The notes beneath the pieces are model-generated. The model had not been told where the DNA came from and did not search any database. It saw only the letters and a program-made list of their open reading frames with translations. Source: Mycobacterium asiaticum DSM 44297 (GTDB taxonomy: Bacteria; Actinomycetota; Actinomycetes; Mycobacteriales; Mycobacteriaceae). From it: a stretch of DNA of 64,000 nucleotides. The translations under genes and the position numbers were made by a program. The stretch spans positions 1,167,172 to 1,231,171 of the forward strand of contig NZ_HG964936.1 in the NCBI RefSeq assembly GCF_000613245.1, written 5' to 3'. Below, piece by piece: positions 42,746 to 51,781 of the stretch (position 1 is the first letter of the stretch; every line of letters begins with the position of its first letter).

Positions 42746-43741
42746 GTGAAGGTCGTCGGTTCGGTGGCAAATGCCGGGGTCATCCCGAAGCTGGTCTCGT
42801 TGTATCGGCGCAGCGGCGCCGACGTCCCGTTCGGGGATCCCGTCCCGTCCCATGGCACCGAGATGGAGGGCTGGTTCTGGCGGCTCTCTGATCCAGCCGA
42901 GGGACGTGTGGTGGTCGCCCTGTGCAGCGCTAATCGGCACCCCGCCGGGGACTGGTCGACCGCGGCGATCGCATTGCACCCCGGTGGGGTGGTGCAGTCG
43001 GCGGTGGTCGACGGCGTGCGGGCCGACCGACGGCAGTTCTCGGTGCAAGCCGACTCGGGCGGAGACTTCATCGACGCGAGCCGGGAGCGGCTGAAGATCA
43101 TCCTCGGTGACACCGGAGTCGACCTGACCTTCCACGAGCCGTACGAGTGGCCGAAACCCTTCGGCGGTGGCGGCGTGTTCTCTTCCGTGCCCTTCTTGAA
43201 CCAGTACTGGCATCCGTACCGACTGGGCGGTAAAGCGTCCGGGACGGTGACGCACCGAAATCAAGAGTGGGCCTTCACCGATGCCACGCTGTATTGCGAA
43301 CGCAACTGGGGAGCCGGCTTTCCGTTGCGCTGGTGGTGGGGACAGGCCCACGATTTCGGTGATGCCGATGTATCAGTGGCCTTCTCCGGCGGCCAGCTCG
43401 AGTTGGGGCCGTTGAAACGCGATGTGACGGGAGTCGTTGTGCGGCTTGGCGATCGAGTGCTGCGACTTACTCCGCCGGCTCTGGTGGCGTCCAGCTGCGA
43501 CTTGCAGCGATGGCACATCGTCGCACGCACCGCGCGTTATCGCGTAGAACTCGACGGGCGGGGCACGTCAGCCGGACCGCATGTGCTGCCGGTGCCGTTG
43601 CCGGCCGAGCGCCGCAACATCGACACCGATTACGAACACCTGGCCGGGACCCTGCACCTGCAGGTCCGGGAATGGGGCCGCACCATCTTCGAAGGCACCT
43701 CTACGCTGGCCGGTCTGGAAATCGGCAGCAGGCCGGCGTGA
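42746..43741 (+). CDS. Tocopherol-cyclase-like lipocalin-type protein
   Basis: 331 residues resembling plant VTE1/tocopherol cyclase family proteins: HEPYEWPKPFGGGGVFSSVPFLNQYWHPY, then ATLYCERNWGAGFPLRWWWGQAHDF (the typical E-x-NWG-x-x-FP-x-x-WWWGQ block) and a second beta domain ending in EHLAGTLHLQVREWG. GTG start; weak ribosome-binding site. In bacteria this family probably acts on prenyl quinone or hydrophobic substrates; cyclisation is not proven. Confidence 0.78.
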   Translation: MKVVGSVANAGVIPKLVSLYRRSGADVPFGDPVPSHGTEMEGWFWRLSDPAEGRVVVALCSANRHPAGDWSTAAIALHPGGVVQSAVVDGVRADRRQFSVQADSGGDFIDASRERLKIILGDTGVDLTFHEPYEWPKPFGGGGVFSSVPFLNQYWHPYRLGGKASGTVTHRNQEWAFTDATLYCERNWGAGFPLRWWWGQAHDFGDADVSVAFSGGQLELGPLKRDVTGVVVRLGDRVLRLTPPALVASSCDLQRWHIVARTARYRVELDGRGTSAGPHVLPVPLPAERRNIDTDYEHLAGTLHLQVREWGRTIFEGTSTLAGLEIGSRPA

Positions 43742-43793
43742 TGGGCCGATCGGTGGTAATCCCGGTAATCTTCAGCGCCATGGAGCAGACGCG

Positions 43794-44729
43794 ATGAGTG
43801 CGGGTCTGTTCGCACTCCTCGACGATGTCGCGCTGTTCGCGCGGCTGACCGCGGCGTCGCTGGACGACATCGGCGGTGCGGCCGGACGGGCGACGGCGAA
43901 GGCCGCCGGGGTGGTCATCGACGACACCGCGGTGACGCCCCAATTCGTCGAAGGGATCTCCGCCGAGCGCGAATTGCCGATCATCAAGCGCATCGGCCTC
44001 GGATCCTTGCGCAACAAGCTGCTGTTCATCCTGCCCGGCGCGATGCTGCTCAGTCAGTTCGCGCCCTGGCTGCTCAGTCCGATCCTGATGCTCGGGGCGA
44101 CGTACCTGTGTTACGAAGGGGCCGAGAAGGTTTGGAGCAGCCTGACCGGTCACGAGCATGACGACGCCGGACCGGAGAGCGAGAATCACATGGTGAGCGG
44201 GGCGATCCGGACGGACTTCATCCTGTCTGCCGAGATCATGGTGATCGCGCTCAACGAGGTTGCCAAACTGGGTTTCGTGCCGCGGCTGGTAATCCTGATC
44301 ATCGTCGCGCTGGTGATCACGGTCGCGGTCTATGGCGTGGTCGGCGCAATCGTCAAGATGGACGACGTCGGGCTGCGCCTCACCCAGACATCTTCCCGAT
44401 GGGCCAGGACGATCGGACGCGGCCTGGTGGCCGGGATGCCCAAACTGCTCTCCGTGCTCTCGGTGGTCGGGACCGCCGCAATGCTCTGGGTGGGCGGTCA
44501 CATCCTGCTCACGGGAAGCGAACACGTCGGGTGGCACACCCCCTATGGCTGGGTGCATCATGCCGAGCTGTGGGTGCATCACGCCGGCGGTGCGGTCGGC
44601 GGCGTGCTGGGCTGGCTGGTCAACACCGGCCTGTCGGCGGTCGTCGGGTCGATTGTCGGCGCCGTGGTGGTAACCATCGTGCACCTGGTGCAATCTCTGC
44701 GGCGCCGCCATTCCTCGTCGGCAAGCTGA
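43794..44729 (+). CDS. DUF808 family membrane protein
   Basis: 311 residues with the DUF808 (YedI-like) signature at the N-terminus: GLFALLDDVALFARLTAASLDDIGGAAGRATAKAAGVVIDDTAVTPQFV, KRIGLGSLRNKLLFILPGAMLLSQFAPWLL and SGAIRTDFILSAEIMVIALNEVA. Around six membrane segments. Function unknown; the family is widely conserved in bacteria. Confidence 0.88.
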   Translation: MSAGLFALLDDVALFARLTAASLDDIGGAAGRATAKAAGVVIDDTAVTPQFVEGISAERELPIIKRIGLGSLRNKLLFILPGAMLLSQFAPWLLSPILMLGATYLCYEGAEKVWSSLTGHEHDDAGPESENHMVSGAIRTDFILSAEIMVIALNEVAKLGFVPRLVILIIVALVITVAVYGVVGAIVKMDDVGLRLTQTSSRWARTIGRGLVAGMPKLLSVLSVVGTAAMLWVGGHILLTGSEHVGWHTPYGWVHHAELWVHHAGGAVGGVLGWLVNTGLSAVVGSIVGAVVVTIVHLVQSLRRRHSSSAS

Positions 44730-44745
44730 AACCGAAGGAGCGGCC

Positions 44746-45150
44746 GTGCTACTGAACGGGATCAACCACATCGCGCTTATCGCCAAGGACATCGACCGGT
44801 TACGGGTGTTTTACACCGAGGTTTTCGAGGCTGAGGTCGGCCCGACCAAGCCGCACGGCGAGAAGGGCGACGAGACGATGACAATGATCCGCATCGGGCC
44901 CCACACGGAGCTCAATGTGGTGACCATCGAAGGCAATCACGAGCCCGACCGTCAGACACCGATGTGGGGACGGGGACGGCTCGACCACTTCGGTCTGCAG
45001 GCGGCGTCGGCCCAGAGTTTCGAGACGATACGGCGAAGGCTGGTCGAGCAGGGCGCCAGTGACGGCACCGTGAACGATTTCGGCACCGTGCGCAGCGTGT
45101 TCTTCCGTGATCCTGATGGACTCGAGGGTGAGGTCCTGGTCGAGAAGTAG
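44746..45150 (+). CDS. Glyoxalase/VOC superfamily protein
   Basis: 134 residues of a single VOC domain: INHIALIAKDIDRLRVFYTEVFEAEV at the N-terminus, LDHFGLQAASAQSFETIRRRLVEQGAS and the C-terminal VFFRDPDGLEGEVLVEK. His and Glu positions are consistent with metal binding. GTG start with AAGGAG upstream. It sits in the run TetR-cyclase-DUF808-VOC-SDR-CMD and could be a ring-cleavage or epimerase-like enzyme. Confidence 0.87.
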   Translation: MLLNGINHIALIAKDIDRLRVFYTEVFEAEVGPTKPHGEKGDETMTMIRIGPHTELNVVTIEGNHEPDRQTPMWGRGRLDHFGLQAASAQSFETIRRRLVEQGASDGTVNDFGTVRSVFFRDPDGLEGEVLVEK

Positions 45151-45165
45151 GTGGGGGCCGAACCG

Positions 45166-45960
45166 ATGCGAACGCTGCAGGGCAAGGTCGCGGTCATTAC
45201 CGGCGCCGCCAGCGGGATCGGACTGGCCACCGCTCGTGCGCTGTCCCGGAGAGGGGTCTCGGTGGTTGCTGTCGACCGCGACGCGAACGCGGATGTCGCC
45301 GCCGACATCACCGGCAACGGGATGACGGCGGTCTGCTATGCGGCCGACGTAGCCGTCCCCGATACCTTCGAAGCGTTGCGCGACTGGACAATCGAGACAT
45401 TCGGCCGGGTGGACATCGTGATGAACAACGTCGGTGTGCTCACCAACGGTCTGCCCGAGGATATTCCGATGGCGGAGTGGCAGCGGATCATCGACATCAA
45501 CCTCATGTCCGTCATCCGCAGCAACAGCGCGTTCCTGCCGGTGCTGCTGGGCCAGGCCGAGGGGCACATCGTCAACACGTCCTCATTGGCCGGCCTGTAC
45601 ACCTATTCCTACGACCGGATGCCCTACGCGGCGACCAAGGCTGCCATTGTGCAGATCAGCGAGGCCCTCGCGATCTATCTGCGGCCCAAGAACATCGGGG
45701 TCACCTTGTTGTGTCCGGGCCCGGTGCTGACAAACATCGCCCGCGACGTCCCCAGTTTCGGCTCGGGTGCGCCCATGCGACTGCCCGGCGATTTCGAGTT
45801 GCTCGATGCCGCGACGGTCGGCGAGCTTGTGGTTGAGGCGATCCTGGCGAATCGCTTCTTCGTGACCTCGCATCCAAGCGTGCGTGAGCTGTTGCGCCGC
45901 CGCGTCGACGACTGGGATGCGTTCATCGACTACCAGATCTCCCGCGAACCCAACGCATAG
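45166..45960 (+). CDS. Short-chain dehydrogenase/reductase
   Basis: 264 residues. TGAASGIG cofactor motif, NNVG motif (in place of NNAG), and catalytic YAATK preceded by the Ser in VNTSSLAG. C-terminal LRRRVDDWDAFIDYQISREP is an extension often found in mycobacterial SDRs. ATG 45166 is chosen; GTG 45151, directly after the VOC stop, is an alternative start. Operon with VOC and CMD genes. Confidence 0.87.
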   Translation: MRTLQGKVAVITGAASGIGLATARALSRRGVSVVAVDRDANADVAADITGNGMTAVCYAADVAVPDTFEALRDWTIETFGRVDIVMNNVGVLTNGLPEDIPMAEWQRIIDINLMSVIRSNSAFLPVLLGQAEGHIVNTSSLAGLYTYSYDRMPYAATKAAIVQISEALAIYLRPKNIGVTLLCPGPVLTNIARDVPSFGSGAPMRLPGDFELLDAATVGELVVEAILANRFFVTSHPSVRELLRRRVDDWDAFIDYQISREPNA

Positions 45961-45972
45961 AAAGGCACTACC

Positions 45973-46356
45973 TTGTCCGACCTGAGAACACAGGGGCTCA
46001 ACGTCTTTCGCGAAATGTTGCCGGGCCTGATGCCGGACGACCTGACATCGACCCGGGGCGGTGGTTTCGCTGACGAACTGGGTGACCTCGCGCTCGACCA
46101 CGTCTTCGGCGCGCTGTGGACCCGACCGGGCCTGGACCGGCGATCCCGCAGCCTGGTCACCTTGGGCGTGCTGATCGCCCTGCGCGCCGGCGAGGAACTC
46201 AAGGTTCATTTCCCGATCGCGCTGCGCAACGGCCTCACCGCCGAAGAGGTCGAAGAGGTGATTTACCACGCCGCCGGCTACGCCGGCTACCCCGCGGCCG
46301 CCAGCGCCCGCAACATTGCGAGCACCGTCTTGAGAACTACCGATCCGACCGAGTAG
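45973..46356 (+). CDS. Carboxymuconolactone decarboxylase (CMD/AhpD-fold) protein
   Basis: 127 residues from a TTG start with AAAGG upstream. The sequence FGALWTRPGLDRRSRSLVTLGVLIALRAGEELKVHFPIALRNGLTAEEVEEVIYHAAGYAGYPAA is the CMD core. No CxxC redox motif, so it is closer to gamma-carboxymuconolactone decarboxylase than AhpD. It would decarboxylate or isomerise a lactone intermediate. Its end overlaps the convergent hypothetical gene by 20 nt. Confidence 0.88.
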   Translation: MSDLRTQGLNVFREMLPGLMPDDLTSTRGGGFADELGDLALDHVFGALWTRPGLDRRSRSLVTLGVLIALRAGEELKVHFPIALRNGLTAEEVEEVIYHAAGYAGYPAAASARNIASTVLRTTDPTE

Positions 46357-46786
46357 CGTCCCAGATTCGTTGTGTCTGTTGACTGACCGACGGGTGATGG
46401 GTCTGCTGGAAGTTGCGGCCGCCGCGGCCGTAGGTGGCGACGACCGCGGCGGGCACCTCTGGTTCCAGCAGCGGCTCGGGCAGCCAGTCGCACCGCCGCA
46501 CGTGCACCAGGTCGACCGCGGCCGCGCGATCGTCGTCGTCATAGAAATATGGGCCGACGATACGGCCGAGCCAATACAACCCATCCGGGTCGCGGGTCCA
46601 CACGAACGAGAAGTCTGGCACCTCGGCGAAGCGACCCACGCGGCGTTCGAGACGGTCCCGTTCGGCGGGCGTGCGCACCCGTTGCCCAAAGCCGCACAAG
46701 CCTTTCCGGCGGGCGTGCTCCAGGGTGGCACGCGGATCCACGTCGTCGCTGCGGGAACGCAGCGGTGCGCGGTACACGCCGACCAT
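46337..46786 (-). CDS. Conserved hypothetical protein
   Basis: 149 residues, soluble, starting VYRAPLRSRSDDVDPRATLEHARRKGLCGFGQRV and containing FSFVWTRDPDGLYWLGRIVGPYFYDDDDRAAAVDLVHVRRCDWLP. A WLGR-x-x-GPY pattern suggests a small beta domain. I do not recognise the family. It is 5 bp downstream of selO on the same strand and likely co-transcribed. Confidence 0.7.
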   Translation of the reverse strand: MVGVYRAPLRSRSDDVDPRATLEHARRKGLCGFGQRVRTPAERDRLERRVGRFAEVPDFSFVWTRDPDGLYWLGRIVGPYFYDDDDRAAAVDLVHVRRCDWLPEPLLEPEVPAAVVATYGRGGRNFQQTHHPSVSQQTQRIWDATRSDR

Positions 46787-46791
46787 TTTGA

Positions 46792-48240
46792 CTAGGTGCC
46801 GCAGAAGGTCCGGTAGATGCCGAAATCCACCGGCGCCGGTGCCGCGTAGCGCTCGAGCCCCGGCCGCGGGGTGTACGGGGCGGTGACGGCGTCGAGCAGC
46901 CGATTCAGCGGCTCGAGGTCGTCCGCCGTCGCGGCGGCCAGCGCTTCCTCGACGAGATGATTGCGTGGAATGTAGATCGGATTGACCCGATCCATCAACG
47001 CGGCATCGGGACCCAGCGCCATCCAGCGCTTCGCCCAGTCGTCGAAGCGTGCCGGGTCGACGAAGCGTCCGCGCGCCGCTTCGGTGTCACCACGTGCCGC
47101 GTCGCCGAGGTGACGGAAGAACGAGGTGTAGTCGACGTGGCTCTCCTGCAGGAGGGTGAGCAGGTCGTCGATCAGCGGCGTGGCATCCTCGGTGGCCAGG
47201 CCCAGCTTGGCGGCCATCCCCGACTGCCACGCGGTGTGATAGTGCTGGAAGCCGCCGAACGCGTTCTCCGCCAACATAACTCCCTCATTGGGGTCCTCGG
47301 AGAGCAACGGGAGCAACGCCTCGGCGAAACGAGCCAGGTTCCATTGGGCGATGGTGGGCTGGTTGCCGTAGGCGTAACGCCCCCAGTGGTCGATCGAACT
47401 GAAGACGGTGTCGGGGTCGTAGGCCTCCATGAACGCGCACGGTCCGTAGTCGATGCTCTCGCCGGAGATCGTCACGTTGTCGGTGTTCATCACACCGTGC
47501 ACGAACCCGATGAGCATCCATTTCGCCACCAGCGACGCCTGGGCTGCCACGACACTTTCGAACAGTGCGACGTAAGGACGTTCGGCATCGGCGGCGTGCG
47601 GGTGGTGGCGTGCGATGGCATGGTCGGCGAGCCGCCGCAGCAACTCGACATCCCTTGTCGCGGAAGCATATTGGAAGCTACCGACGCGCAGGTGACTGCT
47701 CGCGACGCGGACCAGCAACGCACCCGGCAGGACCGTGTCCCGCTCGACCGGTTGTCCGGTGGCGACCACCGCAAGGGATCGCGTGGTGGGCACTCCCAGC
47801 GCGTGCATCGCCTCGCTGATGATGTACTCGCGCAGCATCGGTCCCACCGCGGCCAGGCCGTCGCCGGCGCGGGCGAACGGCGTACGGCCCGAACCCTTCA
47901 GGTGGATGTCGCGCAGCCGTCCGTGAGTATCTGCCACCTCACCGAGCAGCAGGGCTCGCCCGTCTCCGAGTCGTGGCACGTAACCGCCGAACTGGTGACC
48001 GGCGTAAGCCTGCGCCACCGGCGCGGCCCCGTCGGGCACCAGGTTGCCCACCAGGAAGCGCAATCCGTCGCCGCTGCGCAACCATTCGGGGTTCAAGCCG
48101 AGTTCGGCGGCTAAGGGCTCGTTGAGCACCAGCAGGCGCGGATCCGGCGGTACCTCGGCTTTCCACGGCACCGCCATCTCCGGCAGCTCACGCGAAAAAC
48201 GATCCTGCAGGGCGACGGCAATATCGGGTGTGACGCTCAC
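46792..48240 (-). CDS. selO: SelO-family protein adenylyltransferase (UPF0061/YdiU)
   Basis: 482 residues of the SelO pseudokinase fold, which transfers AMP from ATP to Ser/Thr/Tyr of target proteins. Diagnostic blocks: [107 protein letters not shown] and [21 protein letters not shown]. It ends CGT; no selenocysteine signal seen. Stress-related role in family members. Confidence 0.92.
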   Translation of the reverse strand: MSVTPDIAVALQDRFSRELPEMAVPWKAEVPPDPRLLVLNEPLAAELGLNPEWLRSGDGLRFLVGNLVPDGAAPVAQAYAGHQFGGYVPRLGDGRALLLGEVADTHGRLRDIHLKGSGRTPFARAGDGLAAVGPMLREYIISEAMHALGVPTTRSLAVVATGQPVERDTVLPGALLVRVASSHLRVGSFQYASATRDVELLRRLADHAIARHHPHAADAERPYVALFESVVAAQASLVAKWMLIGFVHGVMNTDNVTISGESIDYGPCAFMEAYDPDTVFSSIDHWGRYAYGNQPTIAQWNLARFAEALLPLLSEDPNEGVMLAENAFGGFQHYHTAWQSGMAAKLGLATEDATPLIDDLLTLLQESHVDYTSFFRHLGDAARGDTEAARGRFVDPARFDDWAKRWMALGPDAALMDRVNPIYIPRNHLVEEALAAATADDLEPLNRLLDAVTAPYTPRPGLERYAAPAPVDFGIYRTFCGT

Positions 48241-48264
48241 TTGATCCAGGGTATCCAGGTTTGC

Positions 48265-48411
48265 TCAGCCGTCTTCGTTCCCCGCAAGCCCCTCCGGCGG
48301 AGGGACGGAGTACGCGGGGTATGCCGGCGGCGAGACGACGCTGTCATCGTCGGCGGTTTCGGCTGCCTGTGCGGCCGGGTCCTGGTCTTCGCGCGGTTCG
48401 GGAGAACTCAT
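48265..48411 (-). CDS. Small 48-residue proline/acid-rich protein
   Basis: An ATG with AGGAG 6 nt upstream opens a 48-codon frame: MSSPEPREDQDPAAQAAETA, then DDDSVVSPPAYPAYSVPPPEGLAGNEDG. It is disordered-looking, with acidic N-terminal half and a Tyr/Pro-rich end. It lies 8 bp downstream of the hemerythrin gene. The clear ribosome-binding site and placement support translation, but no family is known. Confidence 0.55.
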   Translation of the reverse strand: MSSPEPREDQDPAAQAAETADDDSVVSPPAYPAYSVPPPEGLAGNEDG

Positions 48412-48419
48412 CAATGCTC

Positions 48420-48986
48420 CTAGCCGATTGCTTGCTTGATCAGGTCACGGGCGCGGTCGAGCATCGAGGCGAACGGCCCGACGGCGAGGTTGAGCTTCGC
48501 CGATTCCACACCCGGGTGCGGTCGGGTCGGCGCGATGGCCTCGGCGGCTTTGACCGCGGCCGCCATGCGCTTGAGGTCGTCGGTGTTCACTTCCTTCTGC
48601 AACTTGGGGAACTCTTCGAGCTCCTCATGTTCGGCGTGGGCCAGCACGGCGTCGCGCAGCTTGGCCAGCTCGGTGATGAACTCCTGGGACGTGACGTCCA
48701 AGTTCTCGATGTTCGACAACAACGCCTTGGCTTCGTGCTCTTCGTGCAGCAGCGCCTCGACGATCGCATCGCCGTCGTCGGCTTCCCGGCGCAGCCTCGG
48801 GTGCACCACCATTTCCTCGGCCGTCTCGTGCACGGCGAGCAGTTGGCGCAATTCGATGAACGGTTTCTCGCGGGCTTGCGGGTCGGAGGCGTGCAACACC
48901 TCGTCGAACATGTCCTCGATCAGGTCATGCTGGGCTTTGAGGAAGCTGACAACTTCATCGGGGGTCTCAACGATCATTTCGGACAT
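48420..48986 (-). CDS. Hemerythrin HHE-domain protein
   Basis: 188 residues. The HHE cation-binding pattern is visible: FLKAQHDLIEDMFDEVL (His), LLAVHETAEEMVVHPRL (His and Glu), LLHEEHEAKALL and VLAHAEHEELEEFPKL. It would bind a di-iron centre and oxygen or NO. ATG 48986 has GGAGG upstream. Leads the small operon with the 48-aa gene and perhaps selO. Confidence 0.9.
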   Translation of the reverse strand: MSEMIVETPDEVVSFLKAQHDLIEDMFDEVLHASDPQAREKPFIELRQLLAVHETAEEMVVHPRLRREADDGDAIVEALLHEEHEAKALLSNIENLDVTSQEFITELAKLRDAVLAHAEHEELEEFPKLQKEVNTDDLKRMAAAVKAAEAIAPTRPHPGVESAKLNLAVGPFASMLDRARDLIKQAIG

Positions 48987-49072
48987 GCCGAATACACCTC
49001 CATAAGTGGCGGAGTCTGAAGGGCGCGCGGGGCTGTGCGCCGCTGGCAATCGCATACCCCTGCTAACCGGGG

Positions 49073-49834
49073 CTAAACGCCGCGGGCCGCCGCCAGGCGC
49101 TCCACCGGCTGCAGGTCGTAGGGCGCCCGCAGGCCCAGGATCAGGTGGTCGGCTCCCGCTGCAGCCAGGGATTCGACGAGTTCTGGGTCAACCCGCTCAA
49201 TCCAGACCGTCCGTTCGATCTCGCCGGGGTCCCTGCCGATCTCCGCACACCACCGGTCGATGACCCGATTCTTGGCGCGGATGGTCTCGGCGTCGCCGTA
49301 GCCGTTCCACATATCGGCATGCTCGGCCACCAGCCGAAGGGTGCGCCGTTCACCGTTGCCGCCGATCAGGATCGGCAGTGGTCCGATGGGGCCCGGCTGC
49401 AGTAAGCCGATGCGGCGCCGAATGCGCGGCAGCGCCTCGGCCAGGGCGTCGAGTCGTTGCGCGGGGCTGCGCACCGGGTAGCCGTATTCGGCTTCGTCCT
49501 TGTCCATCCACCCCGATCCGATGCCCAACACGGCTCGTCCTCCCGAGAGGTGATCGAGGGTACGGGCCATGTCGGCCAACAAGTCCGGATTGCGGTAGCC
49601 GCAACCGGTCACCAGCATGCCGATCTGGTTGACCTTGGCGGTGGTGACGGCCATCGCGGCGAGGATCTGCCAGCCCTCGTAGTGCGCCTCATCAGGGGAT
49701 CCGTACAACGGCGGAAAGAAGTGATCCCAGGTCCACAGGCTGTCGACGCCGATGTCGTCAACGCCCTGCCACGCCGTGCGCAGCGCGGCCATCGTGGTGT
49801 TCTGCGGATGGATCTGAACACCGATCTTCAGCAT
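49073..49834 (-). CDS. LLM class F420-dependent oxidoreductase
   Basis: 253 residues: KIGVQIHPQNTTMAALRTAWQGVDDIGVDSLWTWDHFFPPLYG, LAAMAVTTAKVNQIGMLVTGCGYRNPDLLADMARTLDHLSGGRAVLGIGSGWMDKDEAEYG and ILIGGNGERRTLRLVAEHADMWNGYG. Typical of a short mycobacterial F420-linked LLM subfamily. Divergent from the first full AveC gene. Substrate unknown. Confidence 0.88.
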   Translation of the reverse strand: MLKIGVQIHPQNTTMAALRTAWQGVDDIGVDSLWTWDHFFPPLYGSPDEAHYEGWQILAAMAVTTAKVNQIGMLVTGCGYRNPDLLADMARTLDHLSGGRAVLGIGSGWMDKDEAEYGYPVRSPAQRLDALAEALPRIRRRIGLLQPGPIGPLPILIGGNGERRTLRLVAEHADMWNGYGDAETIRAKNRVIDRWCAEIGRDPGEIERTVWIERVDPELVESLAAAGADHLILGLRAPYDLQPVERLAAARGV

Positions 49835-49887
49835 GCACGAGGTTAACCGGCCGTCCGGCCCGGACTATAGATTCTTGCCCGTCGTTT

Positions 49888-49906
49888 AGATACTCACTGG
49901 TATATT
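49888..49906. promoter_or_regulatory. Operator-like site and -10 before first AveC gene
   Basis: AGATACTCACTGGTATATT (49888-49906) is nearly identical to AGATACCGATTGGTATATT before the second AveC gene: 15 of 19 positions match. The core ATACt-4 bp-GGTAT is an inverted repeat with one mismatch; TATATT (49901-49906) is a good -10. Probably bound by the TetR encoded between the AveC genes. Confidence 0.7.
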
Positions 49907-49942
49907 CGCGTGATTGCCATGCGTACAGAGGGGACGTTAGCC

Positions 49943-51106
49943 ATGAGTGGGCCGGTCGAGAGCGCAACCACCGTCACCGAATCGCTCAGCGCGGTCCCCG
50001 AGCGTGGTCGGGCTCAGTCCTCGGTCAAAGCGGTCCGGATCTGGGCCATGGTCGGTGGCGCGGTGCTGACCCTCCAGGTGTATGTGTGGCTCCGCTGGAT
50101 CACCGGGCCCTACTTCCAGCAAGTCCCCGCCGGGCCGAGCGATCCGCCGCTGTACATGAAGGTGCCACTGCTGACCAACGCGATCATCCTCTGGGTCGGT
50201 CTGCCGTTCGCCGTGTGGTGGTTCTTCGTCCGGCCGTGGCGACGCGAGCGACGGATAACGCTGGACGGGATGTTGGTCCTTTCAATGGGCTTGATGTTTT
50301 TCCAGGACCCGCTGTTGAACTACCTCAACACCTGGTGTACCTACAACACCTGGTTGTTCAACCGCGGTTCGTGGTCCTCGCACATCCCGGGTTGGGTCTC
50401 GCCGGAGGAGCCCGGCCGGCAGGTTGCCGAGCCGTTGTTGACCAATGCCCCGGGTTATGCCTACGGCGTGCTGCTGATCACGATCGTCGGGTGCTGGGTA
50501 ATGCGCAGGATCAAGGCGCGGTGGCCCGGCGTCAGCAATCTTCGGTTGATCGCGGTGACCTACGCCTGCACCTTTTTGCTGGACCTGGTGATGGAGGGTT
50601 GCATCCTGCTGCCGATCGGGTTCTACACGTATCCCGGTGCTATCCGGGCGGTTTCGCTCAACGCCGGCCATTACTACCAGTGGCCGGTCTACGAAGGGTT
50701 GATGTGGGGAGGCGTTCAGGCGGCGCTGTGTTGCCTGCGCTATTTCACCGATGACCGCGGCCGCACGGTCGTCGAGCGGGGACTGGACAGTGCTCCTGGC
50801 GGGGTGGTGCGCCAGCAGTTCGTCCGCTTCCTGGCAATCTTTGGCGGCGTCAGCGCCTGCTTCTTCATCTTCTACAACGTTCCCGCGCAATGGATGGGCA
50901 TGCATGCCGACCCGTGGCCCGAGGATGTGCAGCGGCGTTCCTACTTCATCGGCGGCACCTGCGGCGACGGGACCGATCGGCCCTGCCCGAATCCCGTTGT
51001 GCCGATGCCGACCAAGCGGTCCGGCTACATCGACACGGACGGAAAGCTGGTCCTGCCGCCGGGCGCGACGCTGCCCAGAACGATTCCCTTTGACCCGGGG
51101 CGCTGA
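49943..51106 (+). CDS. Spirocyclase AveC-family membrane protein (first full copy)
   Basis: 387 residues with about seven hydrophobic segments. AveC-family blocks: GPSDPPLYMKV, RRERRITLDGMLVLSMGLMFFQDPLLNYLNTWCTYNTW, NAPGYAYGVLLI, FYTYPGAIRAVSLNAGHYYQWPVYEGLMWGGVQ and a C-terminal CGDGTDRPCPNP loop. AveC in avermectin synthesis is a membrane enzyme with dehydration/spiroketal roles; the mycobacterial substrate is unknown. Start: ATG 49943 has AGAGGGGA 8 nt before it; ATG 49919 and GTG 49910 are alternatives and close to the predicted transcription start. Confidence 0.85.
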   Translation: MSGPVESATTVTESLSAVPERGRAQSSVKAVRIWAMVGGAVLTLQVYVWLRWITGPYFQQVPAGPSDPPLYMKVPLLTNAIILWVGLPFAVWWFFVRPWRRERRITLDGMLVLSMGLMFFQDPLLNYLNTWCTYNTWLFNRGSWSSHIPGWVSPEEPGRQVAEPLLTNAPGYAYGVLLITIVGCWVMRRIKARWPGVSNLRLIAVTYACTFLLDLVMEGCILLPIGFYTYPGAIRAVSLNAGHYYQWPVYEGLMWGGVQAALCCLRYFTDDRGRTVVERGLDSAPGGVVRQQFVRFLAIFGGVSACFFIFYNVPAQWMGMHADPWPEDVQRRSYFIGGTCGDGTDRPCPNPVVPMPTKRSGYIDTDGKLVLPPGATLPRTIPFDPGR

Positions 51107-51119
51107 GCCGGCGAGGCCG

Positions 51120-51737
51120 TCAACGCTTTGAAGCGGACGGCAGTTTGATGACCGACATATACAGTTCCAGGATCGGCCGGTACAGGTCGGCATCATCGAG
51201 TTGGCTTACCAGTTCGATGGAATTGGTGGTCGCGACGAGTATGTGAGCGAAGGTCAGCGGCGGGATCAGTAGGCCCCCGCCCAGTCGCTCGAGCCCCTTG
51301 ATGATGAATGTTGCAAGCGCGTCAACGACTTCCGTGCGCTTTGCGGCCACCCGTTCCCGAGCGTCGGGGTTGCGCAGCAGATAGAGCGTGAATTCGTGGC
51401 CCAGGGCGGCGTGCGCAGCGCCTCGGTCGCGGCCTAATTGCCGCCAGCGGTCGGCGATCTCGTCCAACTCCCGCGCCCCGATCTGTGTCGCCGTCGACAT
51501 CACCTCGGCGAAGTTGTCGAAGTAACGGCGCCAGTACCGGTCGTTGACGGCCAGGAACAGGTCTTCCTTGGTGGCGAAGTGCTTGTAGATGGCACCTTTG
51601 GTGTAGCCGGCGGCGTGGGCGATGTCATCGAGAGAGGCTGCCATGAAACCCTTTTCGGCGAAGACCTCTTCGGCGGCGTCAAGCAGCAGCGACCGGGTGT
51701 GCTCAAGGCGCCGTTCCCGCGTCCACCGCTCTACCAT
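51120..51737 (-). CDS. TetR-family regulator between AveC genes
   Basis: 205 residues with a basic N-terminus and the helix-turn-helix FMAASLDDIAHAAGYTKGAIYKHFATKEDLFLAVNDRYW. The C-terminal region includes FIIKGLERLGGGLLIPPLTFAHILVATT. Divergent from the second AveC operon with the perfect ATACC/GGTAT dyad between. The same sequence precedes the first AveC gene, so this TetR probably controls both. Confidence 0.87.
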   Translation of the reverse strand: MVERWTRERRLEHTRSLLLDAAEEVFAEKGFMAASLDDIAHAAGYTKGAIYKHFATKEDLFLAVNDRYWRRYFDNFAEVMSTATQIGARELDEIADRWRQLGRDRGAAHAALGHEFTLYLLRNPDARERVAAKRTEVVDALATFIIKGLERLGGGLLIPPLTFAHILVATTNSIELVSQLDDADLYRPILELYMSVIKLPSASKR

Positions 51738-51781
51738 GTGCGAAATTCTGCCACAGAATCCTGGCGAACAGTTGGTTACTG

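Noticed and set aside
46957-48114. 385-codon plus-strand frame
   Set aside because: Fully antisense to selO, which has many conserved motifs; the plus frame has no domain pattern.
49910-49942. Upstream GTG/ATG starts of the first AveC gene
   Set aside because: They lie at or next to the predicted transcription start and lack ribosome-binding sites; ATG 49943 has one. Kept only as alternatives.
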